A stretch of DNA of 64,000 nucleotides from Microlunatus soli. Lineage in GTDB: Bacteria > Actinomycetota > Actinomycetes > Propionibacteriales > Propionibacteriaceae. The position numbers and the translations under genes are program-made. The DNA lies in contig NZ_LT629772.1 of assembly GCF_900105385.1 (NCBI RefSeq), forward strand, positions 496,001-560,000, written 5' to 3'. The notes under the pieces are model-generated. The model had not been told where the DNA came from. It was given only the letters and a program-made list of their open reading frames with translations, and did no database searches. This document shows, piece by piece, positions 52,314 through 61,441 of the stretch (positions within the stretch are counted from its first letter, which is position 1; each line of letters opens with the position of its first letter).

Positions 52314-53267
52314 TCAAGGGATGCTGACGCCGGTCAGGTCCTCCGACAGCGTCCACAACCGGGTCGCATCATCGTCCTTGCGTAGCGGTGCCCAGAGTCG
52401 CTGCTCACCCGCCGGACCGCCCAGGTTGCCCGGCCACTGCGGGCCGTAGCAGGAACCGTCGCGCGCATCGGGTGCGGTCGCCGCCAGCAACGCGGGCAGC
52501 TTCGCGGTGTCCACCGTGCCGACGATCAGACCGCGGGCCGAGAGCCAGCGGATGATCCGGACATCGCGGGTGTCGGTGTTGCGCCCGACCTCCGGGCGCG
52601 CCGACAGCAGGCCGGTCGGCGCGACACCGGGATGCGACAGGGTGCTGGTGATCCCCCAGCCCGCAGCACGGCTCCGGCGGCCGAGTTCGAGACCGAACAA
52701 CCCGCAGGCGATCTTGGATTGCCGATAGGCGCGCATGCCGTCGTACCGCTGTTGCCAGTTGGGGTCGTCGAAGTTGATCATGCCGCTCCGGGCTGCGACG
52801 CTGGTCTGCGACGTCACCCGCGCCCGCCCGGCGGTGAGCAGTGGCAACAGTGCACCGGTCAGCGCGAAGTGGCCCAGATGATTGGTGCCGAACTGCAGCT
52901 CGAATCCGTCGGACGTGGTCTGCCGATCCGGCGGAGTCATCACGCCGGCGTTGTTGATCAGGATCTGGATCGGCACGCCGTCGCTGCGCAGCCGCTCGCC
53001 GAGCGCGGCAACCGATTCCAGCGACGACAGGTCGAGCTTCTCCAACACCAGCCTGGCCGCCGGATGCCGATCACGGATCTTGGTCACGGCGGCCTCCCCC
53101 TTGACCGGATTACGCACCGGCATCACCACCTCGGCTCCGGCACCGGCCAACGCGGTCGCGATCCCGAGTCCGACCCCGTCGCTGGCGCCGGTGACGACTG
53201 CACGCTTGCCGCTGAGGTCGGGAATGCTGACGTCGTACCGTCTGCCGTCGCTCCTGCTGAGTGGCAT
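52314..53267 (-). CDS. SDR family oxidoreductase
   Basis: This 317-aa short-chain dehydrogenase of the retinol-dehydrogenase-like group has [40 protein letters not shown] (Tyr-x-x-x-Lys) and a C-terminal lid. The [20 protein letters not shown] stretch is typical. ATG 53267 follows AAGGAG. It diverges from an MmyB-like regulator at 53388, an arrangement in which the regulator often controls its SDR neighbour. Substrate unknown. Confidence 0.9.
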   Translation of the reverse strand: MPLSRSDGRRYDVSIPDLSGKRAVVTGASDGVGLGIATALAGAGAEVVMPVRNPVKGEAAVTKIRDRHPAARLVLEKLDLSSLESVAALGERLRSDGVPIQILINNAGVMTPPDRQTTSDGFELQFGTNHLGHFALTGALLPLLTAGRARVTSQTSVAARSGMINFDDPNWQQRYDGMRAYRQSKIACGLFGLELGRRSRAAGWGITSTLSHPGVAPTGLLSARPEVGRNTDTRDVRIIRWLSARGLIVGTVDTAKLPALLAATAPDARDGSCYGPQWPGNLGGPAGEQRLWAPLRKDDDATRLWTLSEDLTGVSIP

Positions 53268-53387
53268 GAGTTGCTCCTTGAATGGTCGGGGTGTCGCCGG
53301 GTGCTACCAGACTTGCCCACAACGCCGGCGTTATCCACGGCCTGACGATCAGTGGCTAACGAACCCGGTCCACGCAAGGATGCCGTC

Positions 53388-54224
53388 ATGATCGATCGCC
53401 CCGCCCTGGCCGACTTCCTGCGGAGCCGGCGCCAGGCGTTGCAGCCCGAGGATGTCGGTCTGCCGCGCGGCAGCCGGCGTCGTACCAGCGGGCTGCGCCG
53501 CGAAGAGGTCGCCGCGCTGTGTCACATGTCGGCCGACTACTACGCACGCCTGGAGCGCGCCCGTGGACCGCAGCCGTCCCAACAGATGGTGGCCGCGATG
53601 GCGCAAGGTCTTCATCTGTCGCGGGCCGAGCGTGATCATCTGTTCCTGTTGGCCGGTCACGAACCGCCGGCGAGAGGGACGTCCGGTGATCACGTCAGCC
53701 CTGGGATGATGCGGATCTTCGACCGGCTCACCGACACCCCTGCCGAGATCGTCACCGAACTGGGCGAGACCCTGCGGCAGACCGCGATCGGTGCAGCGTT
53801 GGTCGGGGATCTGTGTCAGTACGAGGGTCCGTCCCGCAGCATCGGCTACCGTTGGTTCACCGATCCGACGGCGCGCGATCGCTACCCGGCCGAGGACCAC
53901 GACTTCTATTCCCGGATGTATGTCTCGGGACTGCGCAGTGTCCTCACGCTCCGCGGCCCGACGTCGCGGGCCGCGCAACTCGCCGACCTGCTCGACGGGC
54001 GGAGCGAGGAGTTCCGAGAGCTGTGGAAGGAACATCAGGTCGGGATCCGTCCGCGGGAGATCAAGCGCTATCAACACCCGTCGGTCGGGTTGATCGAACT
54101 GCACTGCCAGATCCTGCTCGACCCGGAGGAATCCCAATCCCTGTTGGTCTACACGGCCACACCGGGCACCGAGAGCCATGACAAATTGCGACTGCTGTCG
54201 GTGATCGGCAGCACGATCGGCTGA
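53388..54224 (+). CDS. XRE-type HTH regulator with MmyB-like ligand domain
   Basis: This 278-aa protein has an N-terminal helix-turn-helix (about residues 5–80) with LADFLRSRRQALQPEDVGLP, RRTSGLRREEVAALCHMSADYYARLERARG. A C-terminal MmyB-type domain (about 105–270) shows PAEIVTEL, YRWFTDPTARDRYP and EIKRYQHPSVGLIELHCQILL. Such domains bind fatty acid-like ligands in known members. ATG 53388 is used; an in-frame GTG at 53352 would add twelve residues. The divergent SDR is the likely target. Confidence 0.88.
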   Translation: MIDRPALADFLRSRRQALQPEDVGLPRGSRRRTSGLRREEVAALCHMSADYYARLERARGPQPSQQMVAAMAQGLHLSRAERDHLFLLAGHEPPARGTSGDHVSPGMMRIFDRLTDTPAEIVTELGETLRQTAIGAALVGDLCQYEGPSRSIGYRWFTDPTARDRYPAEDHDFYSRMYVSGLRSVLTLRGPTSRAAQLADLLDGRSEEFRELWKEHQVGIRPREIKRYQHPSVGLIELHCQILLDPEESQSLLVYTATPGTESHDKLRLLSVIGSTIG

Positions 54225-54372
54225 TCCTCCTCATGCCGACCCGGCCGACCGTGTTCGGGCTGATCGTGCCGTCCGGTCTGGTTGCCCGGACTGCGCGCAG
54301 CACCGCCGCGATCATGATCGAATGGCGGATCCGGTTGTCGACCCGAACGCCGCCGACCAACACCGGCGAACG

Positions 54373-56574
54373 TCACCGACCGAGTCGTTCGGCCACGACG
54401 ACTCGGTGCGCGCCGCCCGGTTCGCCGACCTGGCGGAGCTCGGCCCGACTGGAGATGCCGAGCTTGGTGTAGATGTGCTGCAGATGGTTCTCCACCGTCC
54501 GCCGGGACAGACACAGTGCGCCGGCCACCTCGGCCGAGGTCCGGCCGGCGATCACCGCATTCATGATCTCCCGCTCCCGATGGGTCAACGCCGCCCCCGG
54601 GAATTCCGGGGCCGGTCGCCACCAACCAGGAACAGCCAGCTGCGCCTCCGCGGAGAGACGACGCACCAGCTGCCGGGCAGCTACCGCATCCGGCGTCGGC
54701 AGATCGCTGTCGTCGGCCGCGATCGCGCTGACGGCCGAGTCACCGGCCAACAACAGCATTCCCGAGCGATCCAACGATGCCGCCAGCTTGGCCAATCTGC
54801 CCGGATCATGATCGGACAGTGCCGCCGCATGCTCGACGAACGACTCGAGTAACGGTCCCTGCGTGACGGCAGAGAGATTCGCGATCCGGGACCTCGCGGC
54901 CTCGGTGTCGTTGATCCTCTGCCGCAGCAGCAGCCCCAGGAGCTCGATCAGAACGTTGCCCTCGGACCGGGCCCGCCGGCAGACGTCGGCTGCGAGCTCG
55001 GAGCCGGCCGACCGCTCGCCCCGGAGATCGAGGGTCACCGACCTGATCAGGTCCACCCATTCGTCGAGCCCCCACCACGCCTCGGCGACCGGACCGGTGG
55101 GGCTCGTCGGGCCGCACGTCTGCAGCGCACGCGCCGCGTGCTGATGCGTCGTCTCCGCCGCTCCCGGGCGGCCGGCGAGCTGTTCGGCGAGAGAGCGCAG
55201 TTCCATGATCAACGGTGCCAGTCCCAACCGCCGCTCGGTCTGCAGCTCCGGCAAGCAGTCTGTGAGCAGCCGTGCCGCCGTCACCGGACGCGCAGCAGCC
55301 AACGCGATCAGGCCGGCCAACAGGCAGCCTGCGGCGTGGCTGCTGGCTCGTCGTTCCCGCACCCCGAGCCGACACAATCGGGTCGCGACCTGCTGCGCCT
55401 GTCCTGGCTCGTCACAGAACATCAGGCAGATCCCGATCATGAACTCGTTGATCGGATCCGATCGCTGCTCCGGCGCCGCCTGCCGTGCTGCTCGTCGCGC
55501 GCCACGCAGCGCTTCGACGGCCCGGCCACGGCAGAGATCGACGACCGCGGACCTCAGGTTGCGGTCGAGCGGCAGGTGATCATGGTGAATGCGGCTCGGC
55601 GTCGGCCGGCGGACCGGCACCCGGCCGCCGATCACCCGGGCCAGCCGCTCGGACGATCGGCGCCGACGCAGGGTGGAGACCGTGGCCAGGGCGACCAGGC
55701 CGGCCAGCGGCTCACCGGACACCGACTCACCGTCGCTCGACCAACGCAGGTATCCGATCTGTTCGGCAGCTTCCAGCGACTCCGGATCATGCAGCGCAAG
55801 CAGGGTCCGGATCGGCATCGGCCCGGCCGATGCCAGCGTGATCAGCACATCGATCAGCTCGCCGCCGGAGTGGCCGAGTTCATCACCGATCCGCGCCTGC
55901 GTGATCGGCGGTACGGTGATCGGCCCCGTCCAGAACCACAGATCATTCCGCCGGCGCAGTCTGCCGGACAGCCGACCGTCCTGCAGCAGTTCCATCAGAC
56001 ATTGAGGGTTCCCTCCGCTGAAGTCCAGCAGCCGACGAGCGCTCATCGGTTGCAGCCGGCCGCCGAGGGTGTCGGTGGTGTAGCGCTGCAGATCGATCAC
56101 CCGCCAGGGCGCGAGTCGGACCAACGTCAGCGGCCGTGACGGTCGCAACGCACCGAGGACCTGGGGCAGCTGCCGGCTGCGTACGGCCCCGAGCAGACGC
56201 ACACCGTCGCCGTCGATGCCGTGCGCGAGGGCAGCCAGCGCCGGCAGCTCCCACTGTTCAAGATCATCGGCGACCACTACCACGTCCCGACGGCCGGCGC
56301 GCCCGATGACGGCCTCCCGACAGCTGACCAACAACGGATCGATCTCCCGACGCGATCCGGTACGGGTCCGGACAACGACCGGCTGGTGGTCGGGCGGCCC
56401 GACCCAGTGCAGGTCGCCGGCCAGCACCCGCAGGGTATGGCTCTTGCCTGCTCCGACCCCGCCGGCGACAACGACACCTGCCGCGTGCGGATCCGACAGC
56501 GCCCGCCGCACGGCTCTGTTGATCTTGAGCTGTCGATGGTCGCGGACAGCGGACCGATCTCTCGGTTCAGCCAC
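54373..56574 (-). CDS. LuxR-family LAL-type regulator with N-terminal ATPase domain
   Basis: This protein is about 733 aa. An AAA-type ATP-binding domain starts near the N-terminus (Walker A GGVGAGKS, about 38–45; Walker B VVVVADDLEQW). A long helical central region follows. The C-terminal LuxR helix-turn-helix is about 665–720: LTHREREIMNAVIAGRTSAEVAGALCLSRRTVENHLQHIYTKLGI. GTG 56574 follows GGGAGGGAAGG; a TTG at 56625 is less likely. It diverges from the repeat protein/protease cassette, and a CTACTC-based motif lies between, so it probably activates that cassette. Confidence 0.88.
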   Translation of the reverse strand: MAEPRDRSAVRDHRQLKINRAVRRALSDPHAAGVVVAGGVGAGKSHTLRVLAGDLHWVGPPDHQPVVVRTRTGSRREIDPLLVSCREAVIGRAGRRDVVVVADDLEQWELPALAALAHGIDGDGVRLLGAVRSRQLPQVLGALRPSRPLTLVRLAPWRVIDLQRYTTDTLGGRLQPMSARRLLDFSGGNPQCLMELLQDGRLSGRLRRRNDLWFWTGPITVPPITQARIGDELGHSGGELIDVLITLASAGPMPIRTLLALHDPESLEAAEQIGYLRWSSDGESVSGEPLAGLVALATVSTLRRRRSSERLARVIGGRVPVRRPTPSRIHHDHLPLDRNLRSAVVDLCRGRAVEALRGARRAARQAAPEQRSDPINEFMIGICLMFCDEPGQAQQVATRLCRLGVRERRASSHAAGCLLAGLIALAAARPVTAARLLTDCLPELQTERRLGLAPLIMELRSLAEQLAGRPGAAETTHQHAARALQTCGPTSPTGPVAEAWWGLDEWVDLIRSVTLDLRGERSAGSELAADVCRRARSEGNVLIELLGLLLRQRINDTEAARSRIANLSAVTQGPLLESFVEHAAALSDHDPGRLAKLAASLDRSGMLLLAGDSAVSAIAADDSDLPTPDAVAARQLVRRLSAEAQLAVPGWWRPAPEFPGAALTHREREIMNAVIAGRTSAEVAGALCLSRRTVENHLQHIYTKLGISSRAELRQVGEPGGAHRVVVAERLGR

Positions 56575-56654
56575 TGGCCTTCCCTCCCTCGCGGGCCCCA
56601 GTGCACCCAGTATCGACCTCGTCAACGGGCCAGGTCCTCAGTGCTAGTACGCAG

Positions 56655-56726
56655 CTACTCAGCACAACGGAAGCTTCGCCGACTACTCGCCGGTCAGATC
56701 GACCGAAGTGGAGTAGCCGACTACTC
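56655..56726. promoter_or_regulatory. CTACTC-based operator region between the LuxR gene and the repeat-protein cassette
   Basis: CTACTC occurs at 56655–56660, 56683–56688 and 56721–56726. The last copy forms a perfect palindrome gagtagccgactactc (56711–56726) with an inverted copy. This is typical in shape of LuxR-family binding sites. The stretch 56575–56796 has no other feature. Confidence 0.55.
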
Positions 56727-56796
56727 ATGCGGGCCCGCCGCAACGGCGCAAACCTGGTCGGAGGTCACCGACAGCCCGCGACACAGGAGTCGACTC

Positions 56797-57990
56797 ATGC
56801 CCGGAAATCTCACCACCACGTTCGAAAATCTCACCAGTACCTCCAGCCCGGCCGGCACCGCTGCGCCGGCCGCTGCCGAGGCCCCGACGGCCAAGCCCGC
56901 AACGGCTGGACATCCCTCCGACGGTCCGTTGATGGTCGTCCCGGCAGGCATCTTCGGCGACATCATCGGCGGGCTGGCCGGCACCATCGGTGAGGTCACC
57001 GGTGGATGGTTCGGCAATGCCCAGCTGGGCAAGACGCTCGGCAACGCGGCATCGCCGATCATCGAGCACTACGTCCCGTTCCAGGTCATTCCGCCGGCGG
57101 TCGCCCCGGCATCCGCCGGACCCGATGCTCAGCGGTCCGGTTCGTCGGAGCCACTGGTCGTCGTACCGGCAGGATTCCTCACCGGCGTACTCGGCGGCCT
57201 GGCCGGCAACCTTGCCGGCGGCGCACTCGGCGATCTCTTCGGGGACAAGGATCTGGGCTCGCAGATCGGATCCGGCGTGCTCGGGGCCGTCGGCTCGGTG
57301 TTCGGCCCGTTCTCCGTCATCCCACCGCAGGTCGCCCCTGCTTCGGCCGGCCCGGGCAGCGATGGTGACACGGCACCGTCGGAAGCGATGGTGGTCGTTC
57401 CGGCCGGCTTCTTCGGCGACCTGATCGGCGGCGTCGCCGGCACGGTCGGCCAGATCGTCGGCGGCGGCACCAGCGAGCAGGTCGGCGGCATGGTCGGTCA
57501 ACTCGCCAAGCTGTTGCCCTTCTCGGCTGTCCCGCCGAACCTCTCCCCTGCCTCGGCCGGACCGGAGGGAACGGGGAAGACACAGGACCTGGTCGTCGTA
57601 CCGGCCGGTTTCTTCGGCAGCCTGGTCTCCGGTTTCGGTGGCACCATCGGCAGCGCCGTCGGAGGGCTGTTCGGCGATTCCAAGACCGGCGGCGACATCG
57701 GCGGCCTGATCGGCTCGGTCGGCAGTCTGTTGCCCTTCCACGAGGTGCCCCCGGCGCTGCTCCCGGCGTCCACCCGGCCGAACACCGAGACCGCCGCGGA
57801 GGATCGGATGATCGTCGTTCCCGCCGGATTGTTCGGTGGCCTGCTGAACACGCTCGGCGGCACCATCGGCAGCACGGTCGGCGGGATGTTCGGCGACGCG
57901 AAGACCGGCGGCGAGATCGGCGGTCTGGTCGGTTCGTTGGGCAAGTTGCTCCCGTTCCAGGTGCTGCCCAGCACAGCAACGGCCGGCTAG
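56797..57990 (+). CDS. Five-repeat glycine-zipper protein
   Basis: This is a 397-aa protein. After a roughly 45-residue Thr/Ala/Pro leader without a signal peptide come five repeats of about 55–75 residues (46–109, 120–186, 198–256, 266–325, 338–391). Each begins M/VVVPAGFFG, continues DLIGGLAGTIG-type glycine zippers (GxxxGxxxG) and GGLFGD.K.GG.IGG, and ends LLPFxVxPPxxxPASAGP. Linkers between repeats vary in sequence but are bounded by conserved PASAGP and VVVPAG. Such helices can insert into membranes or self-assemble. No family is recognised. It opens a four-gene cassette with a subtilase; ATG 56797 follows AGGAG. Confidence 0.85.
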   Translation: MPGNLTTTFENLTSTSSPAGTAAPAAAEAPTAKPATAGHPSDGPLMVVPAGIFGDIIGGLAGTIGEVTGGWFGNAQLGKTLGNAASPIIEHYVPFQVIPPAVAPASAGPDAQRSGSSEPLVVVPAGFLTGVLGGLAGNLAGGALGDLFGDKDLGSQIGSGVLGAVGSVFGPFSVIPPQVAPASAGPGSDGDTAPSEAMVVVPAGFFGDLIGGVAGTVGQIVGGGTSEQVGGMVGQLAKLLPFSAVPPNLSPASAGPEGTGKTQDLVVVPAGFFGSLVSGFGGTIGSAVGGLFGDSKTGGDIGGLIGSVGSLLPFHEVPPALLPASTRPNTETAAEDRMIVVPAGLFGGLLNTLGGTIGSTVGGMFGDAKTGGEIGGLVGSLGKLLPFQVLPSTATAG

Positions 57991-57998
57991 GCAGTCCG

Positions 57999-58328
57999 AT
58001 GACCTTCACCTGGAACAGGTCCAAGCTGCCTCAGGACCAGGACCGGGCGGCCCTGCTGCCGGCATCGACGCCGGCGCCGGCAGCAGCCGCCGCCCCGGTC
58101 GACGATCCGCGGTGGCAGCAGGTCGGGAACTTGATCATCGGCCTGTACGACTATCTCCGGACCAACGTCGACGCCCATCCGGCACTGGCCGCGGTGATCC
58201 CGACGCTGAGCTCGGCGGTCGCGGACTACCGATCACGGCAGTCGGCCGATCCGTTCGATCCGGTCCGCACGGTGTTGGCCGCCGTCCAGCAGCAGCGCGC
58301 TCGGGACAGCTCGATCCCCGAGCCGTGA
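57999..58328 (+). CDS. Small protein of the repeat-protein/protease cassette
   Basis: This 109-aa protein has a Pro/Ala-rich stretch (about 20–35), then a helical part WQQVGNLIIGLYDYLRTNVDAHPALAAVIPTLSSAVADYRSRQ and a basic C-terminus. There is no signal peptide or TM segment. It starts 8 nt after the repeat gene, so it is in the same transcript. No family is recognised; a chaperone, adaptor or inhibitor for its neighbours is possible but unproven. Confidence 0.7.
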   Translation: MTFTWNRSKLPQDQDRAALLPASTPAPAAAAAPVDDPRWQQVGNLIIGLYDYLRTNVDAHPALAAVIPTLSSAVADYRSRQSADPFDPVRTVLAAVQQQRARDSSIPEP

Positions 58329-58355
58329 CATCAGCACCCCCGTCAAGGCACAGCC

Positions 58356-58583
58356 GTGTCCGCACCAGAGCAGTTCGTTCTCGCCGGGCCGACCGCCGAT
58401 CTGCGATCGGCCCTCGCGGATCTGACCGCCGACCCGGAGGCATCGGTGCTGTCGGTGCACGCCGACAGCACCGGTGAACCGGACCGGCTGGTCGCGACGA
58501 TGCTTCCCGAACGGGCCGCAGCGCTCGGCTCGGCCCTACCGGGAATCGTCATCGAACCCGATGCACCGCTGACGCTCGACTGA
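58356..58583 (+). CDS. Very small acidic protein of the same cassette
   Basis: This 75-aa protein shows one alpha/beta unit: EQFVLAGPTADLRSALADLTADPEASVLSVHAD, then ERAAALGSALPGIVIEPDAPLTL. GTG 58356 is 27 nt after the previous stop. The strand-helix-strand pattern ending IVIEPDAPL resembles the end of an I9 prodomain (compare VIEEDHLL in the subtilase), so it might act as a subtilase inhibitor or folding aid. This is a suggestion from shape only. Confidence 0.6.
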   Translation: MSAPEQFVLAGPTADLRSALADLTADPEASVLSVHADSTGEPDRLVATMLPERAAALGSALPGIVIEPDAPLTLD

Positions 58584-58670
58584 GGTCAGCGGGGCTGCCG
58601 ATCACGCACTCCGACGCCGACACACCGATCCGCCCGTCCGATCCCCGCCACCCTTCAGAAAGGTCCGATC

Positions 58671-60458
58671 GTGAGTCCCGAGAACACCACCGGTCTGCCG
58701 ACCCGTCCCCGTCGTTACCTCGTTGCGCAGGACAGCACGATGCTGGCCACGGCCGGCTTCGGTGGACCGTTGGACTTCGGCTCGGTCGTCGAGCAGTTGC
58801 AGCATGATCCCCGGGTCGAGGTCCGCCAATCGCTGCGACCACGCAGTGTCAGCGCCCAGACTCTCGGCACGACGATCACCGACCACGTCGTCGTCGCCGA
58901 CATGCCCGACGACGTCGCCGCCGAGCTGCGGGGGCATCCGCAGGTGGTGATCGAGGAAGATCATCTTCTGCAGCCGCAGGAGTTGATCGGCGGCACGATC
59001 GATCCCGGCGTGCTGATCCCGTTCGGCGTGAGCACGAGCTGGTCGCTCAAGATCGTCGACGAGGCGGACCGGCCGGTCGTCGGCGCAACCGTCTATCTCT
59101 ACGGCAGCGGCGTTCCGGCGCAGGGCCGGACCGACGACACAGGCATGATCAGCATCAGCCTGCTGAACGAGTCCGACGCCGGCCTGCGAGCGCTCTACGT
59201 CAATCCGCAGAGCGGCTACTGGTCGATGTGGGTGGACCGGCCGCAGCTGACCAGCGGAAGCCTCAACACCGTACGCCTGCAGTCGCTCGGCGCCGAGCTT
59301 CCCGGCTTTCCCGACCAGCAGCTGATCGGCTGGGGTCAGCGGGCAATGCGACTGGAATCCGTGCCGGCTGGGATGACCGGCCGCGGGATCAAGGTTGCCG
59401 TCGTCGACTCGGGTGCTGCCGTCCGCACCCATGCCGACCTCGGAGCGATCCACAGCGGGATGGACCTGACCACGACACCGGCCAATGATCAACAGTGGAT
59501 CGACGACACGATCGCGCACGGCTCGCACTGCAGCGGCATCATCGCCGGTGCCGACAACGGACGCGGCATCCGCGGGTTCGCGCCCGACGCCGAGCTGGTC
59601 GAGTTGCGGATCTTCCCCGGCGGTCGGGTGAGCAGTCTGATCGATGCCGTCGACTACTGCATCGACCAGCAGATCGACGTGGTCAACATGAGTCTCGGCA
59701 CCGGCGGCAGCTCCCAGATCCTGCTGCAGAAGATCGCTCAGGCCAAGGAACTCGGTGTCGCCTGCATCGTCGCCGCCGGAAACACCGGCGGCGAGGTGCA
59801 GTTCCCCGGGGTGTCTCCCGATGTGCTCACCGTGTCTGCGATCGGAAGCCAGGGAACCTTTCCCGACAACAGTTACCACGCACAGCAACGGTGGTCCGGC
59901 GGCACCCTCGACCATGATCTTTTTGCCGCGCAGTTCTCCTGCCACGGTCCCGAGGTCGACGTCGCCGGCCCCGGTGTCGCGATCGTTTCCTCGGTTCCGC
60001 CGGACGGGTTCGCCGCCTGGGACGGGACGTCGATGGCGACGCCACACATCACCGGCCTGGCCGCGTTGACGTTGGCCCATCACCCGGACTTCGCGGGCGG
60101 TGCGCTGTCCAATCGCAACGCCGCCCGCGTCGACCACCTCTTCGATCTACTGCGCGCTGCGGCGACCCCGTTGTCGTTCGGCGATCCGCAGCGGTCCGGC
60201 GCCGGGCTGCCGGACTGCCTGCGCGCGCTGGGTCTGCAACCCGGCGCACAGGGGTCGTTCCCCGATGCGGCCGCGGCGGACGCCGATGCGATCCGGATCG
60301 CGTTGGCCCAGTTGAGGCTCCAACTGCTCGCCGCGGGACTGCTGACCGAGCCGGCCGGGGCTGCCCTGGTCGACGACGGCCTGTCGGAGCGGACCAGGAT
60401 CCGCCGCGGGATGGCCGAACTGCGCGCTCAGATGCTGGCCGCCTCACTGTCCGTCTGA
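58671..60458 (+). CDS. S8 family subtilisin-like serine protease, non-secreted
   Basis: This is a 595-aa protease. Residues about 35–103 resemble an I9 prodomain (VVEQLQHDPRVEV...VVIEEDHLLQP). Residues about 115–205 form a beta-rich insert (KIVDEADRPVVGATVYLYGSG) like a carboxypeptidase-regulatory domain. The subtilase domain is about 215–490 with Asp246 (VAVVDSG), His283 (AHGSHCSG), Asn371 (VAAGN) and Ser454 (DGTSMATPH). A helical C-terminal region of about 95 residues follows. There is no signal peptide, so it works in the cytosol unless exported another way. GTG 58671 follows AAAGG. Confidence 0.93.
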   Translation: MSPENTTGLPTRPRRYLVAQDSTMLATAGFGGPLDFGSVVEQLQHDPRVEVRQSLRPRSVSAQTLGTTITDHVVVADMPDDVAAELRGHPQVVIEEDHLLQPQELIGGTIDPGVLIPFGVSTSWSLKIVDEADRPVVGATVYLYGSGVPAQGRTDDTGMISISLLNESDAGLRALYVNPQSGYWSMWVDRPQLTSGSLNTVRLQSLGAELPGFPDQQLIGWGQRAMRLESVPAGMTGRGIKVAVVDSGAAVRTHADLGAIHSGMDLTTTPANDQQWIDDTIAHGSHCSGIIAGADNGRGIRGFAPDAELVELRIFPGGRVSSLIDAVDYCIDQQIDVVNMSLGTGGSSQILLQKIAQAKELGVACIVAAGNTGGEVQFPGVSPDVLTVSAIGSQGTFPDNSYHAQQRWSGGTLDHDLFAAQFSCHGPEVDVAGPGVAIVSSVPPDGFAAWDGTSMATPHITGLAALTLAHHPDFAGGALSNRNAARVDHLFDLLRAAATPLSFGDPQRSGAGLPDCLRALGLQPGAQGSFPDAAAADADAIRIALAQLRLQLLAAGLLTEPAGAALVDDGLSERTRIRRGMAELRAQMLAASLSV

Positions 60459-60524
60459 TGACCACCGGTTCCGTGCCGGGATCTCTGCCCCGGCACGGGC
60501 CCGCGTGAGGAGTAGGTTCGCTGG

Positions 60525-61418
60525 ATGTCAACGGAGACGGTTTTCCGGTTCAGCAGCGATGCCGCGATGAACCTGCACCACGTGCTCTACTCCGAAGCGT
60601 GCGCTGCGGAGTCGGCGGCGACCGGGGCTCGACCACGTGCCCAGCACCTCGAAGGCGGGCTGACGATCCGGGGTAGTGCGGCATACGAGGCGGCGGTCGA
60701 CTACTACCGGCACGAGTTGATCACACGAGATCTCCTCTTCGACTCGACGATGCGCCGGCTGTCCGCCGAGGTCGCCGGCCTCGGTGGAACCGCACCCCAC
60801 GGTTGGTCGGACGTGTTCCAGCCTGCTCTGGGCGACTATCTCGGTGCGGACTGGTCCGGTCATGATGCGACGAATGTTGCGTGGACGGTGCAGCTCACCG
60901 ATCGGCTCGCACCGTTGCTGCCTGATGTCGTCGGCCGACTGGAGCAGGTCTACCGCACCCCGTTGCCCGACGTACCGGTGCCGGTCAGCACCGTTGTCGT
61001 GGGTCGCACCGAGCCGGCCTACACCGCGGAGGGACCGGACCACATCACCTGCACGACGACCCATCGCAAGAGTCAGGGTCTTCAGTCGGTGGAGATCGTT
61101 CTCCATGAACTGAGCCACCTGTTGGCCGGACCGCTGTACGAGGCATTGGCGGCACGCGCCACCTCGGACGAGCGTCCTGATCTTTGGCACGTCGTGCTGT
61201 TCTATCTGACCGGCCAGGTGGTAGCTCGGGCCTGGGCCGACCATGGCGTCGACTATCTGCCGTACCTGGATGCCACCGGTCTGTTCGATCGAGCCTGGCC
61301 GGATCTTCGGCAACCCGTCGGTGATGCCTGGAACGGCTATCTGGACGGGACCCGGGACTGGGACAGCGCCTGCGATCAGGTTGTCGATGCGGTGAATGAT
61401 CCGGCTACCCGCTCGTGA
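60525..61418 (+). CDS. HExxH zinc-metalloprotease-like protein
   Basis: This 297-aa protein has VEIVLHELSHLLAGPLYEALAARA, an HExxH motif near residue 198; the third zinc ligand is not certain. The N-terminal half is helical (AAMNLHHVLYSEACAAESAA...YRHELITRDLLFDSTMRRL). There is no signal peptide. No family is recognised beyond gluzincin-like appearance. It lies 66 nt after the subtilase on the same strand and may belong to the same cassette. Its 3' end precedes a dispersed repeat and the convergent trmD. Confidence 0.7.
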   Translation: MSTETVFRFSSDAAMNLHHVLYSEACAAESAATGARPRAQHLEGGLTIRGSAAYEAAVDYYRHELITRDLLFDSTMRRLSAEVAGLGGTAPHGWSDVFQPALGDYLGADWSGHDATNVAWTVQLTDRLAPLLPDVVGRLEQVYRTPLPDVPVPVSTVVVGRTEPAYTAEGPDHITCTTTHRKSQGLQSVEIVLHELSHLLAGPLYEALAARATSDERPDLWHVVLFYLTGQVVARAWADHGVDYLPYLDATGLFDRAWPDLRQPVGDAWNGYLDGTRDWDSACDQVVDAVNDPATRS

Positions 61419-61424
61419 TCAAGC

Positions 61425-61441
61425 CCCTCGACGGGCTCAGG
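61425..61441. repeat. Dispersed repeat, copy next to trmD
   Basis: ccctcgacgggctcagg differs by one base from 30224–30240. It overlaps the last codons of trmD and lies between two convergent genes. Confidence 0.55.

Noticed and set aside
56221-56796. Upstream extension of the repeat protein by 192 codons
   Set aside because: Overlaps the LuxR gene antisense and the operator region; ATG 56797 has a good Shine-Dalgarno.
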